A stretch of DNA of 5,880 nt from Paracoccaceae bacterium. Lineage in GTDB: Bacteria; Pseudomonadota; Alphaproteobacteria; Rhodobacterales; Rhodobacteraceae. Position 1 is the stretch's first letter; each line of letters begins with the position of its first letter. A program made the translations under genes and the position numbers. Location: assembly GCA_020441345.1 (NCBI GenBank), contig JAGRMK010000309.1, positions 1,725-7,604 on the forward strand, read 5' to 3'. The notes beneath the pieces were generated by a model. The model made no database searches and was not told the origin of the DNA. It saw only the letters and a program-made list of their open reading frames with translations. Below, one piece after another: positions 1 to 4,619 of this stretch.

Positions 1-218
1 TGGATATGCGTCGCCAGCGCCAGCGAATTCGCGGCGGTGCCGGTCGCCACCAGGAACACCTCGGCCTCTGGTGCTTCGAAGGTATCGCGGATGCGGGCGC
101 GGACCCGGTCCATCAGCGCATCCGCGCCATAGCCCATCGCGAACCCGTCATTGGCGCGCAGCAGGGCTTGCAGAATCTCTTCGGGCGCGCCCGAAGTGTT
201 GTCAGAGGCGAAAAACAT
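1..218 (-). CDS. ltaE: Low-specificity L-threonine aldolase, N-terminal part (runs off left edge)
   Basis: This is the first 72 codons of a PLP-dependent beta-eliminating lyase that splits L-threonine or L-allo-threonine into glycine and acetaldehyde in the cytoplasm. The translation begins MFFASDNTSGAPEEILQALL and continues with a GYGAD segment and the glycine-rich stretch VFLVATGTAANSLALA. These match the N-terminal substrate loop and cofactor-phosphate loop region of bacterial threonine aldolases. The lysine that binds PLP would lie in the missing part. The start ATG (218-216) overlaps the ycgN stop codon by one base (TGATG), which implies translational coupling and explains the lack of a separate ribosome binding site. 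The family is usually about 340-350 residues, so roughly a fifth is visible. The family call rests on recalled sequence similarity and is fairly secure; substrate preference cannot be judged from this fragment. Confidence 0.85.
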   Translation of the reverse strand, partial: MFFASDNTSGAPEEILQALLRANDGFAMGYGADALMDRVRARIRDTFEAPEAEVFLVATGTAANSLALATHI

Positions 219-667
219 CAGATTTCCTCGTCGATGATGTGGTCTTCCCAATCGTCCTGGGGGATATCGAATTCCCCCAGAGTGCGGTGTTGCATGGAGA
301 TTCCGGCGCGGTGCACGCTGTCGGGATCGCCCGAGATCAGCGGGTGCCAGTCGGCCAGCCCGCGTCCTTCGTTGAGGCGGCGATAGGCGCAGCTTTTCGG
401 CATCCAGTAGGCGGTGGTTTCGATCGTTGCCGGGGTCAGCACGACACATTCGGGCACGATGGTCTTTCGGATCTCGTAATTCGAGCAGCGGCAGGTCGAG
501 TCGTCGAGCAACCGGCAGGCGATATTGGTAAAGAACACTTCGCCGGTATCCGCGTCTTCGAGCTTGTTCAGACAGCATTTTCCGCAGCCATCGCATAGCG
601 CCTCCCATTCCTGGGGGGTCATCTTGTCGAGCGGGATCGATTCCCAGAATTTCTTGCGCATGGTCAT
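218..667 (-). CDS. ycgN: YcgN/UPF0260 family cysteine-cluster protein
   Basis: This is a complete 149-residue cytoplasmic protein of the UPF0260 (YcgN/YkgJ-like) family, whose biochemical role is not established. Nine cysteines are visible: C25, C28, C31 and C32 in the signature CDGCGKCC, then C51, C59, C61, C74 and C93. This is the cysteine cluster that marks the family and suggests binding of zinc or an iron-sulfur centre, which is inference. Other typical blocks are FFTNIACRLLD near residue 46, YEIRK near 64 and WHPLISGDP near 107. Length fits the family. The start is uncertain between M1 (667) and M3 (661), because no Shine-Dalgarno sequence precedes either. Its stop TGA overlaps the ATG of the threonine aldolase gene, so the two are probably one transcript. 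The GNAT gene ends 67 bases upstream on the same strand and may belong to the same unit. Confidence 0.9.
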   Translation of the reverse strand: MTMRKKFWESIPLDKMTPQEWEALCDGCGKCCLNKLEDADTGEVFFTNIACRLLDDSTCRCSNYEIRKTIVPECVVLTPATIETTAYWMPKSCAYRRLNEGRGLADWHPLISGDPDSVHRAGISMQHRTLGEFDIPQDDWEDHIIDEEI

Positions 668-734
668 GCGCGCGACGGTGGAAGATTTTTGCGCGAATGG
701 AAAGGGTGTGGCGCCGGGATTCCCCGCGCGGCGT

Positions 735-1316
735 CTACAGGATCTTGCGCATCAGGGGCCGGTTCGGTTTCTGCCGGGCGACGGTGTCGAACCCGGCCTT
801 TTCAAACACCGAGGTCGAGCCGACGAACAGGCCCACCGATTTCGAGTGTTTCGACCGGTCCATCGGGCTTGCCTCGACGATCCGCGCGCCGTTCTCGCGG
901 GCATGGGCAAGCCCCGCCGCCACGAAGGTGTGCGACAGGCCCAAGCCGCGCACACGCGACTGCAGAAAGAAGCAGGTGATCGCCCAGACACCGGGATCGT
1001 CAGCGGGGGCGTCGGGCAGGGGGGTCGAACTGCGGCGTGGATTGTTCCATTCCGGGACGAGGGCGCGCGGCCCGATCTGCATCCAGCCCACCGGATCGCC
1101 ATCATGCCACATCAGCAGACCGGGCGGCGGGCCCGCGTCGATCCGGTCCAGCATAACCTGGCGCCGCTGGTCTGCATTCGTGGCCTGACGCGCTTTCGGG
1201 CGCATGGTGAACAATGTGCACCAACAGCCGTAACATGCCCCGGACGGACCCATCACGGCCAGAAAATCAGCGCTGAGATCCGGGGTCAGCGGACGAAAGA
1301 CAAGCGCGTGCGACAT
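735..1316 (-). CDS. GNAT family N-acetyltransferase
   Basis: This is a complete 193-residue protein with a GNAT fold, which transfers an acyl group from acetyl-CoA to an amine; the substrate is unknown. The acetyl-CoA site is visible: strand 4 (VWAITCFFLQ, residues 110-119) is followed by the R-x-x-G-x-G turn (R121, G124, G126 in RVRGLGLS) and a helix AAGLAHARENGA. The C-terminal half has VFEKAGFDTVARQ (170-182), the usual last strand-helix-strand. Near the N-terminus there is an unusual cysteine group, ACYGCWC (C28, C31, C33), followed by LFTMRP; it resembles a GNAT subgroup with a cysteine- and tryptophan-rich loop. I chose the ATG at 1316 because GGAG lies seven bases upstream. A TTG at 1343 in the same frame would lie on the proposed -10 box. 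It ends with TAG at 735-737. Confidence 0.85.
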   Translation of the reverse strand: MSHALVFRPLTPDLSADFLAVMGPSGACYGCWCTLFTMRPKARQATNADQRRQVMLDRIDAGPPPGLLMWHDGDPVGWMQIGPRALVPEWNNPRRSSTPLPDAPADDPGVWAITCFFLQSRVRGLGLSHTFVAAGLAHARENGARIVEASPMDRSKHSKSVGLFVGSTSVFEKAGFDTVARQKPNRPLMRKIL

Positions 1317-1342
1317 GCAGGTCTCCACCGTTGTGTTCTGCA

Positions 1343-1371
1343 AGTGTTCTTGTTTCGACCCGATCTGTCAA
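1343..1371 (-). promoter_or_regulatory. Candidate sigma70 promoter for the GNAT gene
   Basis: On the minus strand a perfect -35 box TTGACA (1371-1366) is followed by a 17-base spacer and AACACT (1348-1343), a poor -10 with three of six consensus bases. Initiation would fall near 1336, giving a leader of about 20 bases with the GGAG Shine-Dalgarno before the ATG at 1316. A second perfect TTGACA lies 12 bases further upstream (1383-1378). The -35 is convincing and the -10 is not, so this may need an activator. Confidence 0.45.
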
Positions 1372-1400
1372 GCGGTCTGTCAAGCAGTCGGGCAAGCCCT
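1365..1400. repeat. Three tandem 12-base imperfect direct repeats
   Basis: Read on the plus strand, CTGTCAAGCGGT (1365-1376) is followed directly by CTGTCAAGCAGT (1377-1388) and then a degenerate third copy CGGGCAAGCCCT (1389-1400). The first two differ by one base. Each of the first two carries a minus-strand TTGACA. The position just upstream of the GNAT gene suggests either a duplicated -35 element or a tandem protein-binding site; the sequence does not decide between them. Confidence 0.6.
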
Positions 1401-1637
1401 GCCAAGACGCGCGCGGGTCTGTGCGCCATCGGCGTCCCCTGTGCCAGCATGGCACGGTGCCGGTCGCGTTTGCCCTCGGGGGCGCAGGGTTGCCATCTGC
1501 ACGACCGATGGACCCGACACGGAAGATCGCCATGGATGCCAGGACAACACGCTTCGAAACAGGGGGGCGATGCCCATGATGAGCCGTGCCGGATCGTGAA
1601 GGGCTGTGCGAGCCCCTAATATTTACGTGTAAACTGT
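1401..1637. other. Intergenic stretch without a recognisable gene
   Basis: Together with the repeats before it, this is about 320 bases between the GNAT gene and the next coding-like sequence. Reading frames are open on both strands because of high GC, but their translations are rich in Arg, Pro, Gly and Cys without motifs, so I call no gene. It holds a perfect palindrome GTGCCA-GCA-TGGCAC (1441-1455), a small hairpin GGGCT-GTGCG-AGCCC (1601-1615), and the AT-rich patch annotated separately at 1617-1633. I see no tRNA or known RNA fold. Confidence 0.5.
1617..1633 (+). promoter_or_regulatory. AT-rich patch: possible -10 box overlapped by a TTTAC/GTAAA palindrome
   Basis: TAATAT (1617-1622) resembles a -10 box and is immediately followed by the inverted repeat TTTAC-GT-GTAAA (1622-1633), the shape of a small repressor operator. 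No good -35 is seen 17 bases upstream (TCGTGA, three of six matches). It lies just before the broken coding region that begins near 1638, so it could be that gene's original control site. The evidence is weak. Confidence 0.25.
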
Positions 1638-2057
1638 ATGGAGGGTGACACATCGCCCCCACCCCGGACCCTGCCTTGGGGCTTCAAGCACCACCCGTTC
1701 ACGACTCATGTATCAGATTATCCGATGAAATGGACGTGTTCTAAGCGAGTATCTGTCATGCTTGGGACGCCAATCGCACCGTTTCTCGCCACGGGCACGT
1801 GGCTGCCACAACTGGCATCCGCGGATGTGATGTCGGGTGTTCAGACAAGCAGCAATGTCGGCGGCGCTGGCACGGATACCGTGATCATTCCCGACTCCAT
1901 GCGCGACACCGCCATCACCCGGATCCAGATCGACTCCGACGGGCTCTTTCCCGAATCCGATCGGCATCTGGACCGGATTTATGCGATTTCCTACGATGGA
2001 TCGAACCCCACGGGCCAGATAACCGCGAGCATCGCGTCCTCTCTCTTGCTGGCCTGA
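1638..2057 (+). CDS. Hypothetical protein; 5' segment of the broken region
   Basis: This is an intact 139-residue frame. If initiated at the ATG at 1725 (110 residues) the N-terminus has a basic start (MKWTCSKR), a hydrophobic stretch about from V10 to L26, and LASA before an Asp. That pattern suits a Sec signal peptide and would export the product. The distal part, with TVIIPDSMRDTAITRIQIDS, DRIYAISYDG and TGQITASIAS, alternates polar and hydrophobic residues as beta-strands do. There is no Shine-Dalgarno before either start. Codons of the last 60 residues are mostly GC-ending, so this stretch was translated at some time. It stops at TGA 2055-2057 and coding-like sequence continues immediately in the same frame, so the stop may be a nonsense mutation. 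No family recognised. Confidence 0.35.
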   Translation: MEGDTSPPPRTLPWGFKHHPFTTHVSDYPMKWTCSKRVSVMLGTPIAPFLATGTWLPQLASADVMSGVQTSSNVGGAGTDTVIIPDSMRDTAITRIQIDSDGLFPESDRHLDRIYAISYDGSNPTGQITASIASSLLLA

Positions 2058-2207
2058 GCGCAGGTGGCCGTGAGTCGTCGCGAGCTGGGCATTCTGGTTT
2101 CGACCTTTGGCCACGAAGACTGGATCCGGGGGATGGATCCTTGATGGAAGCCGGCGAGATGGTCAACGGTCTGCACCCGGAGCGCGTCGAGGCGATCGTC
2201 CAGCCCA

Positions 2208-2423
2208 ATGGCGACCCCCAAGCTGATTCCCACGACACTCCATGGCGTATATTTCGCAGACGCTCTGCATAGCAATTCGCCGGTTCCCCGCAGGTGGTCG
2301 ACCCTGACCTATCGCAACAACAGTCTTGCAATCACCGAGTCCGATTCGCATCAGGCGGCGTTCGGCGCCGAAGCCACGGCTGGCTATCTGGCGGGCGACA
2401 AAGTCGTGTTTACGGGTCCGTGA
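2208..2423 (+). CDS. Hypothetical protein; middle segment of the broken region
   Basis: This is an intact 71-residue frame beginning MATPKLIPTTLHGVYFADAL and ending GYLAGDKVVFTGP. Composition is protein-like, with alternating strand-like segments (STLTYRNNSLAIT, AGDKVVFTG). I do not recognise it. No Shine-Dalgarno precedes the ATG. The preceding coding-like segment (2144-2205) passes into this frame across a run of five C at 2215-2219, which fits a one-base length change there, so the ATG may be accidental. The stop overlaps a GTG that opens the next frame (GTGA, 2420-2423). This could be true coupling or a frameshift scar. Confidence 0.3.
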   Translation: MATPKLIPTTLHGVYFADALHSNSPVPRRWSTLTYRNNSLAITESDSHQAAFGAEATAGYLAGDKVVFTGP

Positions 2424-2809
2424 CGCTTTTAGCTGAATACCAGTATGTGACTTCGGATGGCCAAGAGCGGACATGGGGCACGACGAACAGCGACACGTTC
2501 ACGGCCCAGCCAGGCGCGATGCTGCTGCGGATCATCGCGACAAGCGGCAAAGCCGCCAGTCAAAGGTATCAAAGCATGGTCCCGAACCAGAACTTTGTTG
2601 GCCACTACATTCAGAACGCGACAAATTTCGTCCCGATTGAAGTCACGCTTACCGCCGGCGAAAACAGCGATGCCGCCCGGAACCGGACCGCTGCGCGCGC
2701 CATCGCGGTAACACAAGGCGAGGCTGTGCATGATCAGTGGGTCGAGCGTTTGCGCCAGTTTGGCGTCTTGTCGTCGCCCATGAGCCAAGACGAGGCAATC
2801 GGCGGCTGA
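2420..2809 (+). CDS. Hypothetical protein; 3' segment of the broken region
   Basis: Read from the GTG at 2420 this gives 129 residues with a protein-like composition: TLLAEYQYVTSDGQERTWG and AMLLRIIATSGKAAS early on, NFVPIEVTLTAGEN in the middle, and a charged, probably helical tail (AARNRTAARAIAVTQGEAVH, then WVERLRQFGVL). The early part looks beta-rich. No domain is recognised. The same frame is open upstream to 2294, but the residues encoded there are Arg- and Ser-rich and look like a shadow of the preceding ORF, so the true boundary lies near 2420. AT-ending codons (TTA, CTT, GCT, ACA, CAA) are commoner than in ribF or purQ, which suggests recent arrival or relaxed selection. It ends with TGA at 2807-2809. 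Confidence 0.35.
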   Translation: MTLLAEYQYVTSDGQERTWGTTNSDTFTAQPGAMLLRIIATSGKAASQRYQSMVPNQNFVGHYIQNATNFVPIEVTLTAGENSDAARNRTAARAIAVTQGEAVHDQWVERLRQFGVLSSPMSQDEAIGG

Positions 2810-2846
2810 ACGCCTCGGTGCGTGGGGCGCAGCGGCGGGGGATGGG

Positions 2847-2875
2847 CCGGTGTCGCGCATTGGCCCGCGACCCGG
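2847..2875. terminator. Hairpin between the ribF end and the broken plus-strand region
   Basis: CCGG-T-GTCGCG (2847-2857) can pair with CGCGACCCGG (2866-2875): ten base pairs with one bulged T and an eight-base loop. It sits 38 bases beyond the ribF stop on the minus strand and 38 bases beyond the stop at 2809 on the plus strand, so it could end transcription from both sides. No T-run follows on either strand, so a classic intrinsic terminator is not supported. Confidence 0.3.
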
Positions 2876-2912
2876 TTCCTTGCGCCTGCCAAGCCCTGCG
2901 GCACCCGATCTG

Positions 2913-3839
2913 TCAGGTTTTGGCCAGGATCGCCCGCGCTTCGGCGCTGTCGCGGTCCATCTGATCGATCAGCGCCTGCAACCCGTCGAATTTCAATTCG
3001 GGGCGCAGGTATTCGACCAGCGCAACCGACAGGTGCGCGTCATAGAGATCGCCCTTGAAATCGAAGATATGCACTTCGAAATTGGGCGTGTTCACGCCGA
3101 ACATCGGGCGCACGCCCAAAGAGGCAACGCCGTCATACAGCCCCTTGTGGGCGCCGCTGCGCACCTCGATCTTGACCGCATAGACGCCAAGTTTCGGAAG
3201 GTGCAGCCCGTCCACCGTCATGTTGGCGGTGGGGTAGCCCAGGTCTCGTCCGCGCTTGGCGCCGTGCACGACGATGCCGTCGATCCGGTGGCGGTGACCC
3301 AGCATCTCGGCGGCGTCGTGAACCCGGCCTTCGGTCAACGCGGTGCGGATCGCGGTCGAGGAATAGACGCCCTCGTTCTTGCCGACCAGTTCGACGATCG
3401 ACACCGCGAATCCCATTTCGGCGCCGAAATCGCGCAGCATCCGTGCGGTGCCCGCCCGGCTTTTACCAAAGCAGAAATCCGCACCGATCACGACATGGCT
3501 GATGCCCAGCCCCTCGGCCAGGATGTCGCGGGCAAACCGCTCGGGCGGCAGGCTGGCCATCTCGCGGTTGAACGGCAGTTCGAACACCACATCCACCCCC
3601 AGCCGTTCCAGACGGTTGCGCCGGGCCTCGGCGTTCATCAGCCGAAAGGGCGGTCCATCGGGGGCAAAGATCTGCCGCGGATGGGGTTCGAAGGTGATGA
3701 CGCCCAACGGCACGCCAGGTTTCCGGGCCGCGTCGATCACCGCCTGGTGGCCGCGATGCACGCCGTCGAAATTGCCCATCGCCACCGAGGCCCCGCGCAG
3801 GGCCTGGTTGGTTACGGTCGTGGTGGTGATCGTCTGCAT
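2913..3839 (-). CDS. ribF: Bifunctional riboflavin kinase / FAD synthetase
   Basis: This is a complete 308-residue cytoplasmic enzyme that phosphorylates riboflavin to FMN and then adenylylates FMN to FAD. The N-terminal nucleotidyltransferase domain (about 15-180) shows GNFDGVHRGH (22-31) with the HxGH-like ATP site, TFEPHPRQIF (49-58), GADFCFGKSRAGT (119-131) and the SSTAIR motif (160-165). The C-terminal flavokinase domain (about 183-305) shows GRDLGYPTAN (197-206) including the PTAN metal and ATP motif, LGVRPMFG (241-248), FEVHIFDFKGDLY with the family's conserved Glu, and VEYLRPELKF. The length is normal for the family. The ATG at 3839 is preceded by GGAG at a short spacing of three bases. 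It lies 33 bases downstream of the maoC-like gene and is probably co-transcribed with it. No FMN riboswitch is visible upstream. Confidence 0.97.
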   Translation of the reverse strand: MQTITTTTVTNQALRGASVAMGNFDGVHRGHQAVIDAARKPGVPLGVITFEPHPRQIFAPDGPPFRLMNAEARRNRLERLGVDVVFELPFNREMASLPPERFARDILAEGLGISHVVIGADFCFGKSRAGTARMLRDFGAEMGFAVSIVELVGKNEGVYSSTAIRTALTEGRVHDAAEMLGHRHRIDGIVVHGAKRGRDLGYPTANMTVDGLHLPKLGVYAVKIEVRSGAHKGLYDGVASLGVRPMFGVNTPNFEVHIFDFKGDLYDAHLSVALVEYLRPELKFDGLQALIDQMDRDSAEARAILAKT

Positions 3840-3848
3840 CCTGCTCCG

Positions 3849-3870
3849 CGCCCCCGTCCCTCGGGGGGCG
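3849..3870. other. GC-rich hairpin in the maoC-ribF gap
   Basis: CGCCCCC (3849-3855) is the reverse complement of GGGGGCG (3864-3870), leaving an eight-base loop. It fills most of the 33-base gap between the maoC-like stop and the ribF start and ends one base before the ribF Shine-Dalgarno (GGAG on the minus strand, 3847-3844). With no T-run it is unlikely to terminate. In the mRNA it could limit ribosome access to ribF or protect a processed end. Confidence 0.4.
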
Positions 3871-3872
3871 GG

Positions 3873-4358
3873 TCAGTCGAACTTGCGGCTCGGCGCCAAG
3901 ACCAGCGCGTCACCCTTCAGGACGGTGGTATTGCCCACCGAGCAGCGACAATCAAGGGCAACCCGGCGCTTGGCATAGTCGATCTCGCGCACCGTAACCT
4001 CGGCCAGCACCGTGTCGCCGGGGCGCACGGGGGCGAGGAACTTCAGATTCTGGCCCATGTAGATCGTGCCATGGCCCGGCAATTGCTCGCCGATCACCGC
4101 GGAAATCAATCCGGCGGTCAGCATTCCGTGGGCGATGCGCCCCTCGAAAATCGTGTCCTGCGCATAGGCTTCATCCAGATGCACCGGGTTGTGATCGGTC
4201 GAGACCTCGGCAAACAAGGCGATATCGCGGTCGGTCACCACTTTGTGCAGATGCCGGGTCATGCCGACCTCGAGATCCTCAATGCAGATGGTGCCACGGG
4301 GCAGGTTGTCGGCGGGGCGGCTGTCGAGCATGGCGGTTTTTCCGGTCTGGTTACCCAT
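3873..4358 (-). CDS. MaoC family (R)-specific hydratase-like protein
   Basis: This is a complete 161-residue single hot-dog domain protein of the MaoC dehydratase family. Members such as PhaJ hydrate trans-2-enoyl-CoA to (R)-3-hydroxyacyl-CoA, linking beta-oxidation to PHA or fatty acid metabolism. The hydratase 2 motif is present: ALFAEVSTDHNPVHLD (47-62) with the catalytic pair D55 and H60, followed by FEGRIAHGML (71-80). The second half has LKFLAPVRPGDTVLAEVTV, a typical hot-dog strand pair. The first 24 or so residues are an extra polar tail. The start may be M1 (4358), where AGGA lies too far upstream (about 16 bases), or M10 (4331), preceded by GGAAAA at a better spacing. The exact acyl substrate cannot be told. 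It is first in a probable operon with ribF, an association with no obvious metabolic reason. Confidence 0.92.
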   Translation of the reverse strand: MGNQTGKTAMLDSRPADNLPRGTICIEDLEVGMTRHLHKVVTDRDIALFAEVSTDHNPVHLDEAYAQDTIFEGRIAHGMLTAGLISAVIGEQLPGHGTIYMGQNLKFLAPVRPGDTVLAEVTVREIDYAKRRVALDCRCSVGNTTVLKGDALVLAPSRKFD

Positions 4359-4403
4359 GATGGCGAAACGTCTTCCTGAAACACGTCCGTATTACTGCGG
4401 TGC

Positions 4404-4432
4404 AGCATAGCCGAGCCCAGGCCGGGGTGCAA
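4404..4432 (-). promoter_or_regulatory. Sigma70-type promoter for the maoC-ribF unit
   Basis: On the minus strand TTGCAC (4432-4427) and TATGCT (4409-4404) are separated by exactly 17 bases. The boxes match the consensus at four of six and four of six positions. Initiation would be near 4397, giving a leader of about 40 bases to the ATG at 4358, or about 65 bases to the alternative ATG at 4331. It is the best promoter-like site in the window. Confidence 0.6.
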
Positions 4433-4439
4433 GCTGTCT

Positions 4440-4484
4440 GCGCAACATAAGTGCAGAAAGTGACTATGTGTCGCAATTATATTA
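4440..4484. promoter_or_regulatory. Imperfect inverted repeat and AT-rich block between divergent units
   Basis: GCGCAACATA (4440-4449) and TATGTGTCGC (4465-4474) are inverted repeats matching at eight of ten positions, with 15 bases between them. Directly after lies AATTATATTA (4475-4484), the most AT-rich patch in the region, which contains TATATT as a possible plus-strand -10 for the purQ unit; no matching -35 was found at 16-18 bases. The inverted repeat would be placed to act on both divergent units. This is speculative. Confidence 0.3.
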
Positions 4485-4520
4485 CCCTTCCGGTTTTCGG
4501 GGCCGGCATCGGCCCGGACC

Positions 4521-4619
4521 GTGAACGGCCAGGCCAAGGAATTCGCTTTTCCCGACCGGCGCGGCGCAGTAAAGGAGGCGCCAAAGGCGTTCAAGGCAAA
4601 CGACGGGGGCCACGCATGA
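4521..4619 (+). CDS. Small ORF (32 codons) overlapping the purQ start
   Basis: This short frame from GTG 4521 encodes a hydrophilic, lysine-rich peptide that begins VNGQAKEFAFPDRRGAVKEA and ends KANDGGHA. Its TGA (4617-4619) overlaps the purQ ATG as ATGA, the usual sign of translational coupling. Of its 32 codons, 24 end in G or C, and the composition looks protein-like, unlike the Arg- and Gly-rich purQ-frame reading of the same DNA. The frame is open back to a TGA at 4461-4463, and GTG is the only usual start in it. No Shine-Dalgarno precedes the GTG, which weakens the call. It has no signal peptide or membrane segment and no resemblance to PurS (about 80 residues). It could be a small coupled protein, a leader peptide affecting purQ translation, or the remnant 3' end of a former upstream gene. 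Confidence 0.4.
   Translation: MNGQAKEFAFPDRRGAVKEAPKAFKANDGGHA

Larger units (their letters stand above)
1638..2809 (+). pseudogene. Probable decayed gene of unknown family, frame changed several times
   Basis: Coding-like sequence runs along the plus strand but not in one frame. Taking the frame of the ATG at 1638 as reference, it is open to a TGA at 2055-2057, continues beyond that stop in the same frame (VAVSRRELGILVSTFGHEDW, then TGA at 2142-2144), shifts to another frame for about 2144-2205 (MEAGEMVNGLHPERVEAIVQ), returns to the first frame for 2208-2423, and shifts again from 2420 to the stop at 2809. In each piece the chosen frame has sensible amino-acid composition and mostly GC-ending codons, while the other frames do not. 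A start at 1725 would give a signal-peptide-like N-terminus ending LASA-D. GC falls to 29 of 60 bases in two 60-base blocks, against 42 of 60 in ribF. I do not recognise any domain. The reading as one broken gene of roughly 360-390 codons is inference; several short ORFs is the alternative. Confidence 0.5.

Noticed and set aside
525..1619. A 364-residue plus-strand open frame
   Set aside because: It is antisense to the GNAT gene and part of ycgN, with Arg-, His- and Pro-rich composition and no motif.
1635..1652. TGT-N12-ACA, the PpsR/CrtJ photosynthesis operator pattern
   Set aside because: Only six fixed bases, easily met by chance, and no photosynthesis gene is nearby.
2121..2140. TGGATCC repeated 13 bases apart (2121-2127 and 2134-2140), as a duplication explaining the frame change
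   Set aside because: A 13-base duplication would shift the frame in the direction opposite to the one seen after 2144, so it does not explain the break.
2429..2860. A 143-residue minus-strand open frame in the middle block
   Set aside because: The plus strand here (2420-2809) has better composition and codon pattern; the minus reading has no motif and no ribosome binding site.
2850..4379. A 509-residue plus-strand open frame
   Set aside because: It lies antisense to ribF and the maoC-like gene, both with clear family motifs. The translation is rich in His, Arg, Gln and Gly without domains, as expected for a GC-rich shadow frame.
4571..4578. AAAGGAGG as a ribosome binding site for purQ
   Set aside because: It lies 37 bases before the purQ ATG and no start codon follows at a usable distance; it falls inside the 32-codon ORF.
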